This document shows positions 42,724 through 51,881 of a stretch of DNA of 64,000 bases, piece after piece. The position numbers were made by a program, and so were the translations under genes. Every line of letters starts with the position of its first letter. The stretch's first letter is position 1. The stretch covers positions 29,715 through 93,714 of the forward strand of contig NZ_QYTU02000009.1 in the NCBI RefSeq assembly GCF_003605365.2, in the 5' to 3' direction. The notes beneath the pieces were generated by a model that saw nothing but the letters and a program-made list of their open reading frames with translations, was not told the DNA's origin and did no database searches. The stretch is from Siminovitchia fortis (GTDB lineage: Bacteria > Bacillota > Bacilli > Bacillales > Bacillaceae_C).

Positions 42724-42769
42724 AACCAAAGCCTGAACCCCCGTTCTTGTATAGGGGGAGGCTTTGGTT
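42724..42769 (-). terminator. terminator of gltT
   Basis: AACCAAAGCCT / AGGCTTTGGTT stem followed by TTTTT on the minus strand; 45 bp after the gltT stop. Confidence 0.85.
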
Positions 42770-42814
42770 AACTGCTGCCTCACTATCAATCATTCACATC
42801 TTTGCCAGGCCTCT

Positions 42815-44107
42815 TTAACTAAACTGATTTTCTGCAAGTTCATTAACAGATGAGCGGTAGCTCTCTTTCTTTTCAGTATCAAACCGGCCTTCCCACTTAG
42901 ACATCACAACTGTAGCCAATGCATTGCCTACAACGTTCACAACCGTGCGTGCCATATCAAGAAGTCTATCAATTCCGGCGATAAATGCGAGTCCTTCTAG
43001 CGGAATTCCTACTGTTCCCAAAGTTGCCAGCAATACAACAAACGAAACTCCCGGTACACCGGCAATTCCTTTGGATGTCAGCATCAATACCAATACAAGG
43101 GTAATTTGTTCCGTCATGCTTAAATCGATCCCATACATTTGGGCAATAAAAAGCGCTGCAAGTGCTTGGTATAATGTGGATCCATCCAAGTTAAAGGAAT
43201 AGCCGGTCGGAACTACAAAAGACACAATATCCTTTGGACATCCGAACTTTTCCATTTTCTGCATCACCTTTGGCAATACGGTTTCAGAGCTGGAAGTTGA
43301 ATAGGCCAAAAGGAGCTCATCTTTCAATATTTTGATGATGTGGAAAATATTTGTGCCAACCAGCTTGGCAATTCCTCCAAGCACGACAACAATAAAAAAG
43401 AGCATCGTTAAATAGACAAGAATCATTAATTTTCCAAGTGGAATTAATGATTCCAAACCGAATTTTGACACCGATACACCAATTAAGGCAAATACACCGA
43501 ATGGGGCAAACTTCATAATACAGTTTGTCACCCAAAACATGGCATCTGCTACGCCTTCAAAGAAGGCGAGCACAGGTTTTCCTTTTTCGCCAATCGCCGC
43601 AATCCCTAAACCGAATAAGACAGAAAAGAAGATAATGGGAAGCATATCTCCTTCAGCCATCGATTGGATCACATTGCTCGGCACAATGTTTACAACAACG
43701 TCCAAAATACCATGGCTTTCACTCTGCACTTCTTTAGTCGTCTGGACATACTGGTCGATATCGCCTTTGGAAAGTGTCGACATGTCCAAACCTACACCCG
43801 GTTTGAAAATATTTGCAGATAATATACCAACGATAATCGCAATCGTTGTAACAACTTCAAAGTAAATGAGTGTTTTCCCGCCAAGTTTCCCCAATTTTTT
43901 GAGGTCGCCTGTTCCGGCAACACCCAGGATTAAAGTAGAAATAATGATTGGTACTACGATCATTTTAATCATGTTTATAAAAATAGTACCAATTGGCTGC
44001 AGATATGTTTCCACGGCCGGGTTTCCATAAAAAATGGCCCCGACAATAATTCCCAGTATTAATCCAATAAGTATTTGAGATGCCAGAGTAAGTTTAATTT
44101 TCTTCAT
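42815..44107 (-). CDS. gltT: glutamate/aspartate:cation symporter GltT
   Basis: A 430-residue DAACS-family symporter that takes up glutamate and aspartate with protons or sodium. Family hallmarks are IGLILGIIVGAIFYGNP at the N-terminus, the serine-rich hairpin AYSTSSSETVLPKVM, TGYSFNLDGSTLYQALAALFIAQ (NMDGT-like site), SKGIAGVPGVSFVVLLATLG and GIDRLLDMARTVVNVVGNALA. It is closely like bacillar GltT. The promoter region abuts glnL, and the gene follows glnK-glnL on the same strand, making it a likely target of that system. Confidence 0.93.
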   Translation of the reverse strand: MKKIKLTLASQILIGLILGIIVGAIFYGNPAVETYLQPIGTIFINMIKMIVVPIIISTLILGVAGTGDLKKLGKLGGKTLIYFEVVTTIAIIVGILSANIFKPGVGLDMSTLSKGDIDQYVQTTKEVQSESHGILDVVVNIVPSNVIQSMAEGDMLPIIFFSVLFGLGIAAIGEKGKPVLAFFEGVADAMFWVTNCIMKFAPFGVFALIGVSVSKFGLESLIPLGKLMILVYLTMLFFIVVVLGGIAKLVGTNIFHIIKILKDELLLAYSTSSSETVLPKVMQKMEKFGCPKDIVSFVVPTGYSFNLDGSTLYQALAALFIAQMYGIDLSMTEQITLVLVLMLTSKGIAGVPGVSFVVLLATLGTVGIPLEGLAFIAGIDRLLDMARTVVNVVGNALATVVMSKWEGRFDTEKKESYRSSVNELAENQFS

Positions 44108-44203
44108 CTATATAAAGTCACCCTTTCCCATAGTAATCGCTTCCAATGAGATAGCGTTATGATTATTTTACGGGTGACCTGTCGAATCCTAGGGAATCCT
44201 ACA

Positions 44204-45076
44204 CTATTTATCGTTATATTTTTCTATTGTGTCATGATACAGCGCTTGAAGAAATTTCTTTATGTTCACTTTGGCCTTTTTCGGCTCATTGTGATCTTCC
44301 TGAATAGAGATCATTTGATCTCTTACTACTTGAAAGTCGAAATAACGGGGTGCATAGTATTCAAACACAGGATTTGTGTAATCAATCGACCCCAAAGAAG
44401 CTAAATTATTGACAGCTGTTAAAATGATTCTGCGAATCCGCTGTTCAATGGCTTTGCTGCTCAAGTTATGATTGCCCGGCTTGGCCGCAATGGATTCATA
44501 TAAATTTTTTAACGGCGGCAATTGGATAACTCCTTCATTTTCATATATGAGGATTTCCATCATCGATATAATATCATCGCTGCCGGACTCTCCGATGATG
44601 CCCATATCATTCAATATCGACAAAACGATCTCTTTTACGCTTTGCTGTCTCGTTGTTGCTGATTCACTTTGACCCAAAGATTCCTTGATTACGAGTAATG
44701 AATTTCTTAATTGAAATTGTTCTGCTACTCTTTTTAAAATACTCCGTACTTCTATTCGGTTAATGGGCTTATGAATAAAAAATTCGACCCCTTTTTCATA
44801 AGCTTCGCCAACCATTTCCTTGTTTACGATTTGGGAGATCATAATAAATTGACCTTGGAATCCCTTCATTCTCAGCTGTTCAATTGCTTCAATTCCGTCC
44901 AGTCCAGGCATTAATAAGTCAATTAAAACAACGTCAGGATGCACGGCAAGGATGGACGAAAGACATTCGGCCCCGCTTTTGGCCTCACCTATAACAACTC
45001 CAAGATCACATTCCGTTATAATGTTCTTCAACATTGCTCTGCTTGCTTTATCATCATCTACAATAAAATAACGCAG
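44204..45076 (-). CDS. glnL: response regulator GlnL (YcbB), non-ATG start
   Basis: About 290 residues: an N-terminal receiver with phospho-acceptor Asp in DVVLIDLLMPGLDG, and a C-terminal YcbB-type DNA-binding domain (IEQRIRRIILTAVNNLASLGSIDYTNPVFEYYAPRYFDF). The nearest ATG (45034) would cut off the acidic pocket; in-frame codons upstream read RYFIVDDDKASRA, clearly part of the receiver. The first possible initiator before it is CTG at 45076, 2 nt after the glnK stop (no ATG/GTG/TTG in frame before an upstream TGA at 45083-45085). In B. subtilis GlnL activates glutamine use genes. Confidence 0.88.
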   Translation of the reverse strand: MRYFIVDDDKASRAMLKNIITECDLGVVIGEAKSGAECLSSILAVHPDVVLIDLLMPGLDGIEAIEQLRMKGFQGQFIMISQIVNKEMVGEAYEKGVEFFIHKPINRIEVRSILKRVAEQFQLRNSLLVIKESLGQSESATTRQQSVKEIVLSILNDMGIIGESGSDDIISMMEILIYENEGVIQLPPLKNLYESIAAKPGNHNLSSKAIEQRIRRIILTAVNNLASLGSIDYTNPVFEYYAPRYFDFQVVRDQMISIQEDHNEPKKAKVNIKKFLQALYHDTIEKYNDK

Positions 45077-45078
45077 TT

Positions 45079-46350
45079 TTATTCAACTCGCTTTCGGATA
45101 TTTTTGGTCGGGATAAGGATTCGAAAAACAGCACCCTTCTCCGGGAATTCCAATTCAATTTTCCCCTCAAGCGCATGGATAATCTCTTTTACATGAGATA
45201 AGCCGATCCCAGTCGCAGCAACACCTTGATCGCTGTATTTTGTAGTATATCCTGTTTCAAAGATCGTAGATGCGTACTCTTTTGGAATACCTTTGCCGGA
45301 ATCTTTTATAACGAAACAAGTGTACGCTGATTCTTCAAATAGTTTAATATGAATTTCACCTTTATTTGTAATAGCTTCAACGGAATTGGCTGTCAGGTTA
45401 TTCAATAGGGCAAGAAGCGGCATTTGCTGATCTGTTTCAAAGTCAACTGAACTATTTACATGAAAGGTAATATTTTTCTTTAACAGCTCGCTGTATTTCT
45501 TATTTGCCGAGACAACGAGGTTCAGCACATCCGACAGAAGAAGAATATGATTTCTTTTTCGCTCGGTTATTTTCGTAATCCCTGATAAAACCCGCTGTGA
45601 ATCTTTTTTCACTTCATGAATTTCTTGAGCAATATGCAGGGCTTGAGCGCTTAATTGATGCAGCTCTTTCTTTTTTAAATGCCTATATAAATCATGGCTT
45701 GAGGCAGTAATACGTTCGATATGATTCATTGATTTCTCCAAGTAGAGGGATTCAGCATATAACTCAGAGCCTACTTCAAGCATCTCCTGCATACGTTTCC
45801 TTTGTTCCGAAACTGTTATGGAGCTATATAATCCAACTACAAAATAGCTGCGGATGATGGCCACCCCTCCCAGCAAGGCCCAAGTCTGCAAGTCTAAATT
45901 TACTTGGCCCTGCATCCAATGCCGGGTAAGCTGTTCGACACCATTGCCGACAAATTCAAATAAAACAGCCCAAGCGCCTAAAATAAGCGGAGTAGTTTTG
46001 TACCTATCAACTTTAATGACATGTAAGCCCAGTGCAAATATAAAATAATATAAAAAAGCGGGCAAGTGACTTCTTATGCTTGTCCAATCAAACACTTCAA
46101 ATAGAAATATATCCTCTGCAATACGAAAACATATGACCACGATCCCTGTAACGAAACCAGTGCGTATGAGAGATGCCGGGGGCCAAATGAGAATAAGCAG
46201 AAAAAAAGCAATACTCCCCAATCCAAAACGAAAAGCCTCCCCGCCGAAGGGAGTGACTTTAATTTCACTAGCAAGGGCCGTTAATACTGCGGTAAGAATC
46301 AGTGCGATTGTATTGGTGTTTTTGACAGTAAATTTGTTTATTGAAAACAT
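45079..46350 (-). CDS. glnK: sensor histidine kinase GlnK (YcbA)-like
   Basis: A 423-residue kinase with about six N-terminal membrane helices (TIALILTAVLTALASEI; GLGSIAFFLLILIWPPASLI; GFVTGIVVICFRIAEDIFLFEV; LPAFLYYFIFALGLHVI; and others) and a cytoplasmic kinase core. The phospho-His is probably in the ASSHDLYRHLKKKELHQL region, as in citrate/GlnK-type kinases; the ATPase has NNLTANSVEAI, DSGKGIP and GIGLSHVKEII. It likely senses glutamine or glutamate and phosphorylates GlnL. ATG 46350 has AAGGAGATCTCC upstream. Confidence 0.9.
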   Translation of the reverse strand: MFSINKFTVKNTNTIALILTAVLTALASEIKVTPFGGEAFRFGLGSIAFFLLILIWPPASLIRTGFVTGIVVICFRIAEDIFLFEVFDWTSIRSHLPAFLYYFIFALGLHVIKVDRYKTTPLILGAWAVLFEFVGNGVEQLTRHWMQGQVNLDLQTWALLGGVAIIRSYFVVGLYSSITVSEQRKRMQEMLEVGSELYAESLYLEKSMNHIERITASSHDLYRHLKKKELHQLSAQALHIAQEIHEVKKDSQRVLSGITKITERKRNHILLLSDVLNLVVSANKKYSELLKKNITFHVNSSVDFETDQQMPLLALLNNLTANSVEAITNKGEIHIKLFEESAYTCFVIKDSGKGIPKEYASTIFETGYTTKYSDQGVAATGIGLSHVKEIIHALEGKIELEFPEKGAVFRILIPTKNIRKRVE

Positions 46351-46403
46351 GGAGATCTCCTTATTTTTCTCACTGGCTGACCTTTGATCTTATTATATAA
46401 ATG

Positions 46404-46447
46404 AAATAGCCCGTAAATCTATACATTCATAGAGTTACGGGCTATTT
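46404..46447 (-). terminator. terminator of the HIRAN gene
   Basis: AAATAGCCCGTAA / TTACGGGCTATTT perfect 13-bp stem with an 18-nt loop. Confidence 0.8.
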
Positions 46448-46461
46448 ACAAATTTCCAAAT

Positions 46462-47208
46462 TTATTGCATTGCTGATAATACTTCTGGGGAAGCGATACT
46501 TTCGACAAATGGTACCTTACATTCAAAGTCTACTTTAAGCCACCAATTCGGGGTTGATAGTTCGTTTATATACGCGACTTTAACAGAGGGTTCCGCTTTA
46601 TTCTCCAATAATGAATAAATTGCCTCACTATAAAAGCCGGGAACATATCCCAAATGTTTACCACCCTGTGTATAAATGCCTACCGCATTGGGGTCAAATT
46701 CATTGGTAGGCTCTTGTACTAGCTTCAATGGATCACGGAAACTCAACCATGTTGACCATTGGGCAGGAAGATTACGATGCCGCATACCATGGACAAAAAA
46801 GCTAGTGTATAGCTTTCCATCATTCCCAAGACGAAGTGGTTGTTCGAAAGAATAAGTATCGTTCGCCAATCGTCCGCGTGTTTGCTGTAACAAGTCCATT
46901 TTTGTAGAGTGCTCATTCAAACCTAAATCAATCATGATGGATTTAAAGTCAGAGCGATCAGTAGAAGGCAAACGGCGGTCAAATGCTGCAAACAGATTTT
47001 TTGATCGATATGTTTTATTTGCATCTGGAAACGCAGGGTGCAACATATAGCCATTTTTTAAAGCATCCTTAAGTTTTCTATGTCCAGACCCGTAATTTGT
47101 ATAAATAAATTCATAATGATCATTATAAAATGACAAAGTTCCTACATGGTAATACAATCGGCTTTTTGCATTTTGCCAAACAACTAAAAGAGTGTGAACA
47201 TTGCTCAC
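46462..47208 (-). CDS. HIRAN-domain protein
   Basis: A 248-residue soluble protein. The C-terminal half is a HIRAN domain (about 140-235: SFRDPLKLVQEPTNEFDPNAVGIYTQGGKHLGYVPGFYSEAIYSLL), which in other proteins binds DNA ends or stalled forks. The N-terminal part (LLVVWQNAKSRLYYHVGTLSFYNDHYEFIYTN) resembles the start of other stand-alone bacterial HIRAN proteins. GTG 47208 follows GGGGAGGG at good spacing. A DNA repair or defence role is possible but not shown by its neighbours. Confidence 0.85.
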   Translation of the reverse strand: MSNVHTLLVVWQNAKSRLYYHVGTLSFYNDHYEFIYTNYGSGHRKLKDALKNGYMLHPAFPDANKTYRSKNLFAAFDRRLPSTDRSDFKSIMIDLGLNEHSTKMDLLQQTRGRLANDTYSFEQPLRLGNDGKLYTSFFVHGMRHRNLPAQWSTWLSFRDPLKLVQEPTNEFDPNAVGIYTQGGKHLGYVPGFYSEAIYSLLENKAEPSVKVAYINELSTPNWWLKVDFECKVPFVESIASPEVLSAMQ

Positions 47209-47322
47209 AATAATTTCCCTCCCCTCAAATCCAGTCTAATATCATATTTCTCCGAAAAGGTAAAATTTTCAAAAGCCATTCCTTTTGTGCATCACTTAAA
47301 ATGTCGAGCGACTGAATAAAAG

Positions 47323-47454
47323 ATGAATACCTTTTCATGTCAAAATGCTTCCGTCAAACTCGTTGATAAAATAATTACTAATGCCATCGATTATACTGCA
47401 ACTGATACTTTTACATTACCCTGGCGTCCGGCAAATATCCGAAACCGTAAATAA
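47323..47454 (+). CDS. short unrecognised ORF (43 residues), doubtful
   Basis: An open frame in the 47209-47535 gap, from ATG 47323 to TAA 47454, that looks protein-like, especially LVDKIITNAIDYTATDTF followed by TLPWRPANIRNRK. There is no ribosome binding site before the ATG. It may be the 3' remnant of a lost gene or chance. Confidence 0.2.
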   Translation: MNTFSCQNASVKLVDKIITNAIDYTATDTFTLPWRPANIRNRK

Positions 47455-47535
47455 AAAAGTGTCTCAATACTTTGCCACAGATGAAACTTTGTGACTGAGT
47501 GTGCGTATTATCTAAAAAATGGAAGGATGGATCAA

Positions 47536-48015
47536 ATGATAAAGAAAACGGCAACTCTATTTAGCTTGGCATGTATAACATTTTTCATTACAGGACCTTT
47601 TGCTTCATGGATGATATATAAAAAAGCACAGTCTCCGGGTACTTTTTCCAATCAGGTCATCAAACCGGGTGAAACTTTTTCTCAAATGAAAGCAGGTAAA
47701 ACTCTAGAGGTTTGGGGGGCACCTGCCAGTCTTGACATTCAAGGGGTGCAATGCAAATCAGGTGATGAACTGATTGAGTTGGAGAAAGAACGGACGGCCA
47801 TTGACATCAAAGGAAAAGAAGCTGTTTTGTTATTTGATGGTGATTATACAGTTTTTGATCGCATTTCTTGCGAAGGCGGCGGATTAGAAGAAATCTATCT
47901 GTCAAACAGATTTCCAATGGATAAGGCTCGGAAGATTATCATTTCATTACTTGTCACAACTCCTTTGGTCGGAGGGTTCGGTATCTTTTTATTTAGGCGT
48001 ACCAGATCATCCTGA
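47536..48015 (+). CDS. hypothetical two-segment membrane protein
   Basis: A 159-residue protein, not recognised. It has an N-terminal helix (ATLFSLACITFFITGPFASWMIY), an outside region of about 90 residues with two cysteines (VQCKSG; ISCEGGG), and a C-terminal helix (IIISLLVTTPLVGGFGIFLFRR) with basic flanks. ATG 47536 has GGAAGG at 9 nt. It is followed by a clear terminator, so it is probably expressed alone. Confidence 0.65.
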   Translation: MIKKTATLFSLACITFFITGPFASWMIYKKAQSPGTFSNQVIKPGETFSQMKAGKTLEVWGAPASLDIQGVQCKSGDELIELEKERTAIDIKGKEAVLLFDGDYTVFDRISCEGGGLEEIYLSNRFPMDKARKIIISLLVTTPLVGGFGIFLFRRTRSS

Positions 48016-48030
48016 TAAGGTAAGTAACAG

Positions 48031-48078
48031 AACCCGCCACGCCTCTTCACAATGCGGACCATGGCGGGTCATTTTTTC
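48031..48078 (+). terminator. terminator after the gene at 47536
   Basis: ACCCGCCA / TGGCGGGT stem followed by CATTTTTT. Confidence 0.75.
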
Positions 48079-48678
48079 CCCAAGAGGCTCAATTTCCCTG
48101 ACAGTGAACATATCCGTTCCCCCTCGTAATATGTATGTGCGTCATTTTCCCCCAGTTGAAATTATGAATATTTAATCCTTGAAAAGCCGAACAACAAGCC
48201 ACCGACTGCACCAACCAATGCTGTCAACTTTTTTATAGGGGAATTCTTTGAAAAGGGACACCCTTGGAAAAAAGAATTTTTTTGAAGCAATTGCCTTGGA
48301 AAAAGGGTATATATATTTATCTCTGTTGTAGTCTCTGTAGTAGTCTATGGTATTGGTCTGGTAAAACTGGCCAGCTCAGCTGGCGGACTGGGACAGCTCA
48401 CTGGACCTTCCCCGGCAGGGGGCTGTCTTTCTTGACATGTGCATCCGAACCCCGTCTTTCAACACCTGATCGCTCTCCGGTCAGCCGATGTCTGATCAAC
48501 CAACCCCTTTTATTGAAAACGATGGTGCCAAGCCATCACCTGCAGCTGCCGCTTTTGTCGCCTTTTTTGTGGAGGGGTTCTGAAATCAAGGGATTGGTGC
48601 ATGCGTGTTGGAATTTTGCTGGCTTTTGGGGGAGGAAAAGTTTGTTATTGGGTGCAAATAACATCACGGAAACCAAGA
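48079..48678. other. 600-bp region without an intact gene, probably decayed
   Basis: No frame with a start, a ribosome binding site and family-like sequence. A plus-strand stretch at about 48290-48430 reads KRVYIFISVVVSVVVYGIGLVKLASSAGGLGQLTG and is membrane-protein-like, but it lies between stops. It has a perfect 15-bp dyad GCCAGCTCAGCTGGC at 48370-48384. The region is more G/C-rich than its flanks. Likely a decayed gene fragment. Confidence 0.4.
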
Positions 48679-49449
48679 TTATGGGATTGAGTTGCCAATC
48701 TCATTTGCCCCGGCAGTTAAATGTGCAACATAATTCTTTAATTCACTTTCATCAAAGTGTGAATCCGGCATAAATGTACTTAAAACCGCAACAACATTGG
48801 TTCTTTGAAAGTTAAAAACCGGAACAGAGATACCCACTACCCCCTGAAGATGCTCACCCTTCGTATAGCAGTAACCGTCATTTAATATTTTCTCTAATGA
48901 TTTTTTTAATTTCTCTACGCTGACCAAACTATTTTCCGTATACTTTTTTAATTCCAGCTTCGAAATGAAGGCATCTTTATCTGAATCGCTAAAGTCTTTT
49001 GTTATATAAGCCAAGTGCGTTTTGCCTGCCGTGCCGGTGGAAAGTGAATATACTTTTCCTATATTTTCGCTCCATTTTACCGCTGAAGGACTGTCTTCCG
49101 CTTCTATAAATGAATAATAGGAATTATCACTGTGAACAACACTTAAATAAACAGACTCCCTAAGCTCACTCGCTAATTTCTTGATAATTGGACGCGCGAC
49201 CTCTCTAAGGTCCTGTTCAACCATATTGTATAATTGTAAAATATTTGGTGCATCAAGGGAGTATTCTTTTGATTGTTCTCGCTTAATAAATCCCGTATTA
49301 TTTAAAGATTCCACCAGTCTATATGCAGCAGGTAAACTTATTTCTAAGGAAGCAGCTATTTCTGCAACCGAAAGATACTTTTTCTTCGAAAATAACATTA
49401 GCGCTTTTAAAGTTCTTTCAGCCACCAAGGATCCTTTATTTTTATTCAT
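48679..49449 (-). CDS. IclR-family transcriptional regulator
   Basis: A 256-residue regulator with an N-terminal winged helix (ERTLKALMLFSKKKYLSVAEIAASLEISLPAAYRLVESLNNTGFI, about 11-58) and a C-terminal GAF-like effector domain ending in GYCYTKGEHLQGVVGISVPVFN, the classic IclR signature. ATG 49449 follows GAGGGG. It lies at the 3' end of the catabolic cluster on the same strand and very likely controls it in response to the substrate. Confidence 0.92.
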   Translation of the reverse strand: MNKNKGSLVAERTLKALMLFSKKKYLSVAEIAASLEISLPAAYRLVESLNNTGFIKREQSKEYSLDAPNILQLYNMVEQDLREVARPIIKKLASELRESVYLSVVHSDNSYYSFIEAEDSPSAVKWSENIGKVYSLSTGTAGKTHLAYITKDFSDSDKDAFISKLELKKYTENSLVSVEKLKKSLEKILNDGYCYTKGEHLQGVVGISVPVFNFQRTNVVAVLSTFMPDSHFDESELKNYVAHLTAGANEIGNSIP

Positions 49450-49633
49450 CCAAACACCCCTCGAAGCCCTTTGCTATTAACATCCCATGATGGTAAAGCT
49501 ATTTGTATAAAATTATATCACCTACACTAAATATATGTACAAAAATAATTGAATGGAATGGGGAAGTCGAGAATCATAAACATCAGCAAAATGGATTCGA
49601 AGGGCGATAGAAGTTCTACTTTCCTGTCGGCTA

Positions 49634-49693
49634 AAGAAAAGCCTTTTGTATATTTAATATGCATCAGAGTGTGCATACTCAATACAAAAGGCT
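49634..49693 (-). terminator. terminator after the lactonase gene
   Basis: AGCCTTTTGTAT / ATACAAAAGGCT 12-bp stem with a long A/T-rich loop, then TTTTC on the minus strand. Confidence 0.7.
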
Positions 49694-49711
49694 GATCATT
49701 ATATAGCGAAA

Positions 49712-50653
49712 TTATTTACCCTCAAACCAGTGCTTTACATTTTCATGCATGATGGTATATATCTGCTCTTCGGTTACCCCTTCTTTCCGCAGTTGCGGAA
49801 TCACTTCACCCAATAGAAATTCAATGGACCAATCCGGAACCATTTGATTGACCTGTTCATCGGTATACCAGTCAATGCTGCAACAATAGTCCTGGGAAAG
49901 AAAAATACGATTTGCGTAACCTTGCCTTAAGAGTTCAAGAAGTGTACTGTATCTTTTTGCGAACTCCAAAGGCGGCTGGCCAAAACGATCTGCACCAATA
50001 TATGCGCCGCTGTCCAATACTTGATGGATATAATCAAGATTATCTGTATCACCTGTATGGCCAATCATAATGGACTTTGGATTAACCCCTTCCTCTATGA
50101 AGATTTCCAATTGCTTAAGCCCGTTGCCGCTTGCAGGGTGGGAATGTGTCATAATCGGCACGCCTGTATTTTTTTGTGCACGTGCCACTGCACGAAATAC
50201 TTTGTCCAGATCAGGGGTAATTCCTTCGGCATCCGCAGCGCATTTTAAAAAGCCTGCTTTAATGGACGTATTTTGAATCCCCACTTCAATATCATGAATC
50301 AATGCTTCAGTCATATAATCAATATCGCGGTTTTGGAAATGTGCCGGAATTTCCGTAAAAGAATAAATACCGGTTGCTGTGATAATTTGCATTCCTGTTT
50401 CTTGGGATACCCTTTCCAGGAATCGGACATCACGGCCCATCCCGGCTACAGTCGGATCACATATTGTTTTTACCCCCTGCGCTTTTACGGCCTTTACTCC
50501 ATCTACAGCCTTTTGATAAAGTGCCTCTTCATCATATAAGTGAGGGAATTGAAATGTAACCATTTCCGATCGAAGAAGAAGATGTTCATGTACAAGTGTA
50601 CAACCAAGATCTTCAATATTAACTTTTCCTGTTACTGTATTAACAAAACCCAT
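49712..50653 (-). CDS. phosphotriesterase-family hydrolase (lactonase-like)
   Basis: About 313 residues, an amidohydrolase TIM barrel. The binuclear metal site is visible: VHEHLL (two His), a bridging Lys in SIKAGFLKCA, MTHSHPASGNG (His), GHTGDTDN (His) and the last Asp in LSQDYCCS. Family members hydrolyse lactones or phosphotriesters; in catabolic clusters they usually open sugar lactones. ATG 50653 has AAAGGGG at 9 nt; an ATG two codons upstream is too close. It is the last enzyme gene of the cluster. Confidence 0.9.
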   Translation of the reverse strand: MGFVNTVTGKVNIEDLGCTLVHEHLLLRSEMVTFQFPHLYDEEALYQKAVDGVKAVKAQGVKTICDPTVAGMGRDVRFLERVSQETGMQIITATGIYSFTEIPAHFQNRDIDYMTEALIHDIEVGIQNTSIKAGFLKCAADAEGITPDLDKVFRAVARAQKNTGVPIMTHSHPASGNGLKQLEIFIEEGVNPKSIMIGHTGDTDNLDYIHQVLDSGAYIGADRFGQPPLEFAKRYSTLLELLRQGYANRIFLSQDYCCSIDWYTDEQVNQMVPDWSIEFLLGEVIPQLRKEGVTEEQIYTIMHENVKHWFEGK

Positions 50654-50811
50654 TTTCATATACCCCTTTCAAAAATAGAAATTATTGTTCTTCTGACAAG
50701 AGACCAGTCTTTCCCGCGTTTTTCCCCACAGCTTCACGGGTAAACAATAAGGTCAGGAAAAAGCATCAGGAGAAATGTTGTATTCGTTTACAACCAATGT
50801 CATTACCCGAT

Positions 50812-51822
50812 TCATAATTGCATTTTTATAACAGGTTTTAATACTTTCTGTTGTTTCGCATCCAAGAAAGCAAATGAGCCGTCCTCCAATGGATAAGCAG
50901 AAATAATACTTTTTAATTGCTCCTGATATTCATTTAATAGATGAATAGCATCTTGGAAATCATTGCGAACATAGCCGTAGCTTGATAACATCTTAATTTC
51001 TCCCCGAACCATAATGTTGACAGGAAACCTTACTTCTTGTTCATATAAAGCTACCAATATATAGGTTCCGCCTTTTTTCAATCTGAACACACCTGATTCA
51101 GCAGCGAGAGGAGAACCTGAACATTCAAAAATAATATCAAAATCTTTCCCTTTAGCGGATTTGTCTTCTGCAAACTCGGTTTCAATACCAAATCTTTCGG
51201 CATGGCTGAGCCGATGATCCCAGTCTTTTTTAAGCCCGGAAATGGTTACATTGGCACCACGGTTTTTAGCAGCAAACGCAACAAGAAAACCAATAACTCC
51301 ACAGCCTTGAACTAATACATTTTGGTTCTTTTTAACATTTGCAACTTTTTGAACGGCATGTACCGCAACGGACATTGGTTCGGTCAATGCTGCAATATTT
51401 GAAGGGAGTGTCGCGGGTATTTGATGGAGACTGTCGGCCTTCACTTTTACATATTCGGCCATACCCCCATCAAAATGTAAGCCTAACACTCTGAGATTCG
51501 AGCAAATATTTTTTCTTCCACTAAGGCATTGCTCACATGTATTGCAAGATACCCCCGGCTCAACTACAACACGTGAACCCAATAAATCTTTATTCTTGGA
51601 TTCCGAGTGCATTTCTGCGACATATCCGGATAATTCATGCCCTAAAATAATCGGTTTTGGTACAAATTCGTAGCCTTCGGCATGACTGGCTGCATGCAGA
51701 TCACTTCCACAAACCCCACAATATTCCACCTTGATCAATACTTCATCTTTTTCAGGAATCGGAATTTGTCTTTCTTCAATCTTAAATTCATTCACTGCTT
51801 TCGTTTTGACTAACGCTTTCAA
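50812..51822 (-). CDS. zinc-dependent medium-chain alcohol dehydrogenase
   Basis: A 336-residue MDR dehydrogenase of the sorbitol/butanediol/threonine dehydrogenase type. Catalytic zinc ligands are in CGVCGSDLHAA and GHELSGYV; the structural zinc cysteines are in GVSCNTCEQCLSGRKNICS; and the NAD(P)-binding loop is VLVQGCGVIGFLVAFAAKNRGANV. The start is TTG 51822, 8 nt after GGGGGAG. It probably oxidises a hydroxyl of the cluster's substrate. A hairpin separates it from the SDR gene upstream, so it may have its own transcript or be attenuated. Confidence 0.92.
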   Translation of the reverse strand: MKALVKTKAVNEFKIEERQIPIPEKDEVLIKVEYCGVCGSDLHAASHAEGYEFVPKPIILGHELSGYVAEMHSESKNKDLLGSRVVVEPGVSCNTCEQCLSGRKNICSNLRVLGLHFDGGMAEYVKVKADSLHQIPATLPSNIAALTEPMSVAVHAVQKVANVKKNQNVLVQGCGVIGFLVAFAAKNRGANVTISGLKKDWDHRLSHAERFGIETEFAEDKSAKGKDFDIIFECSGSPLAAESGVFRLKKGGTYILVALYEQEVRFPVNIMVRGEIKMLSSYGYVRNDFQDAIHLLNEYQEQLKSIISAYPLEDGSFAFLDAKQQKVLKPVIKMQL

Positions 51823-51881
51823 AAATACTCCCCCTTGTTTTTAGGGAAAAATCCCTGAAGTTACAATCAGGTGTTTGAATT

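Noticed and set aside
48264..48773. Plus-strand ORF of 169 codons upstream of and overlapping the IclR gene
   Set aside because: Low-complexity, cysteine/tryptophan-rich translation with no start signal; it runs antisense into the IclR gene.
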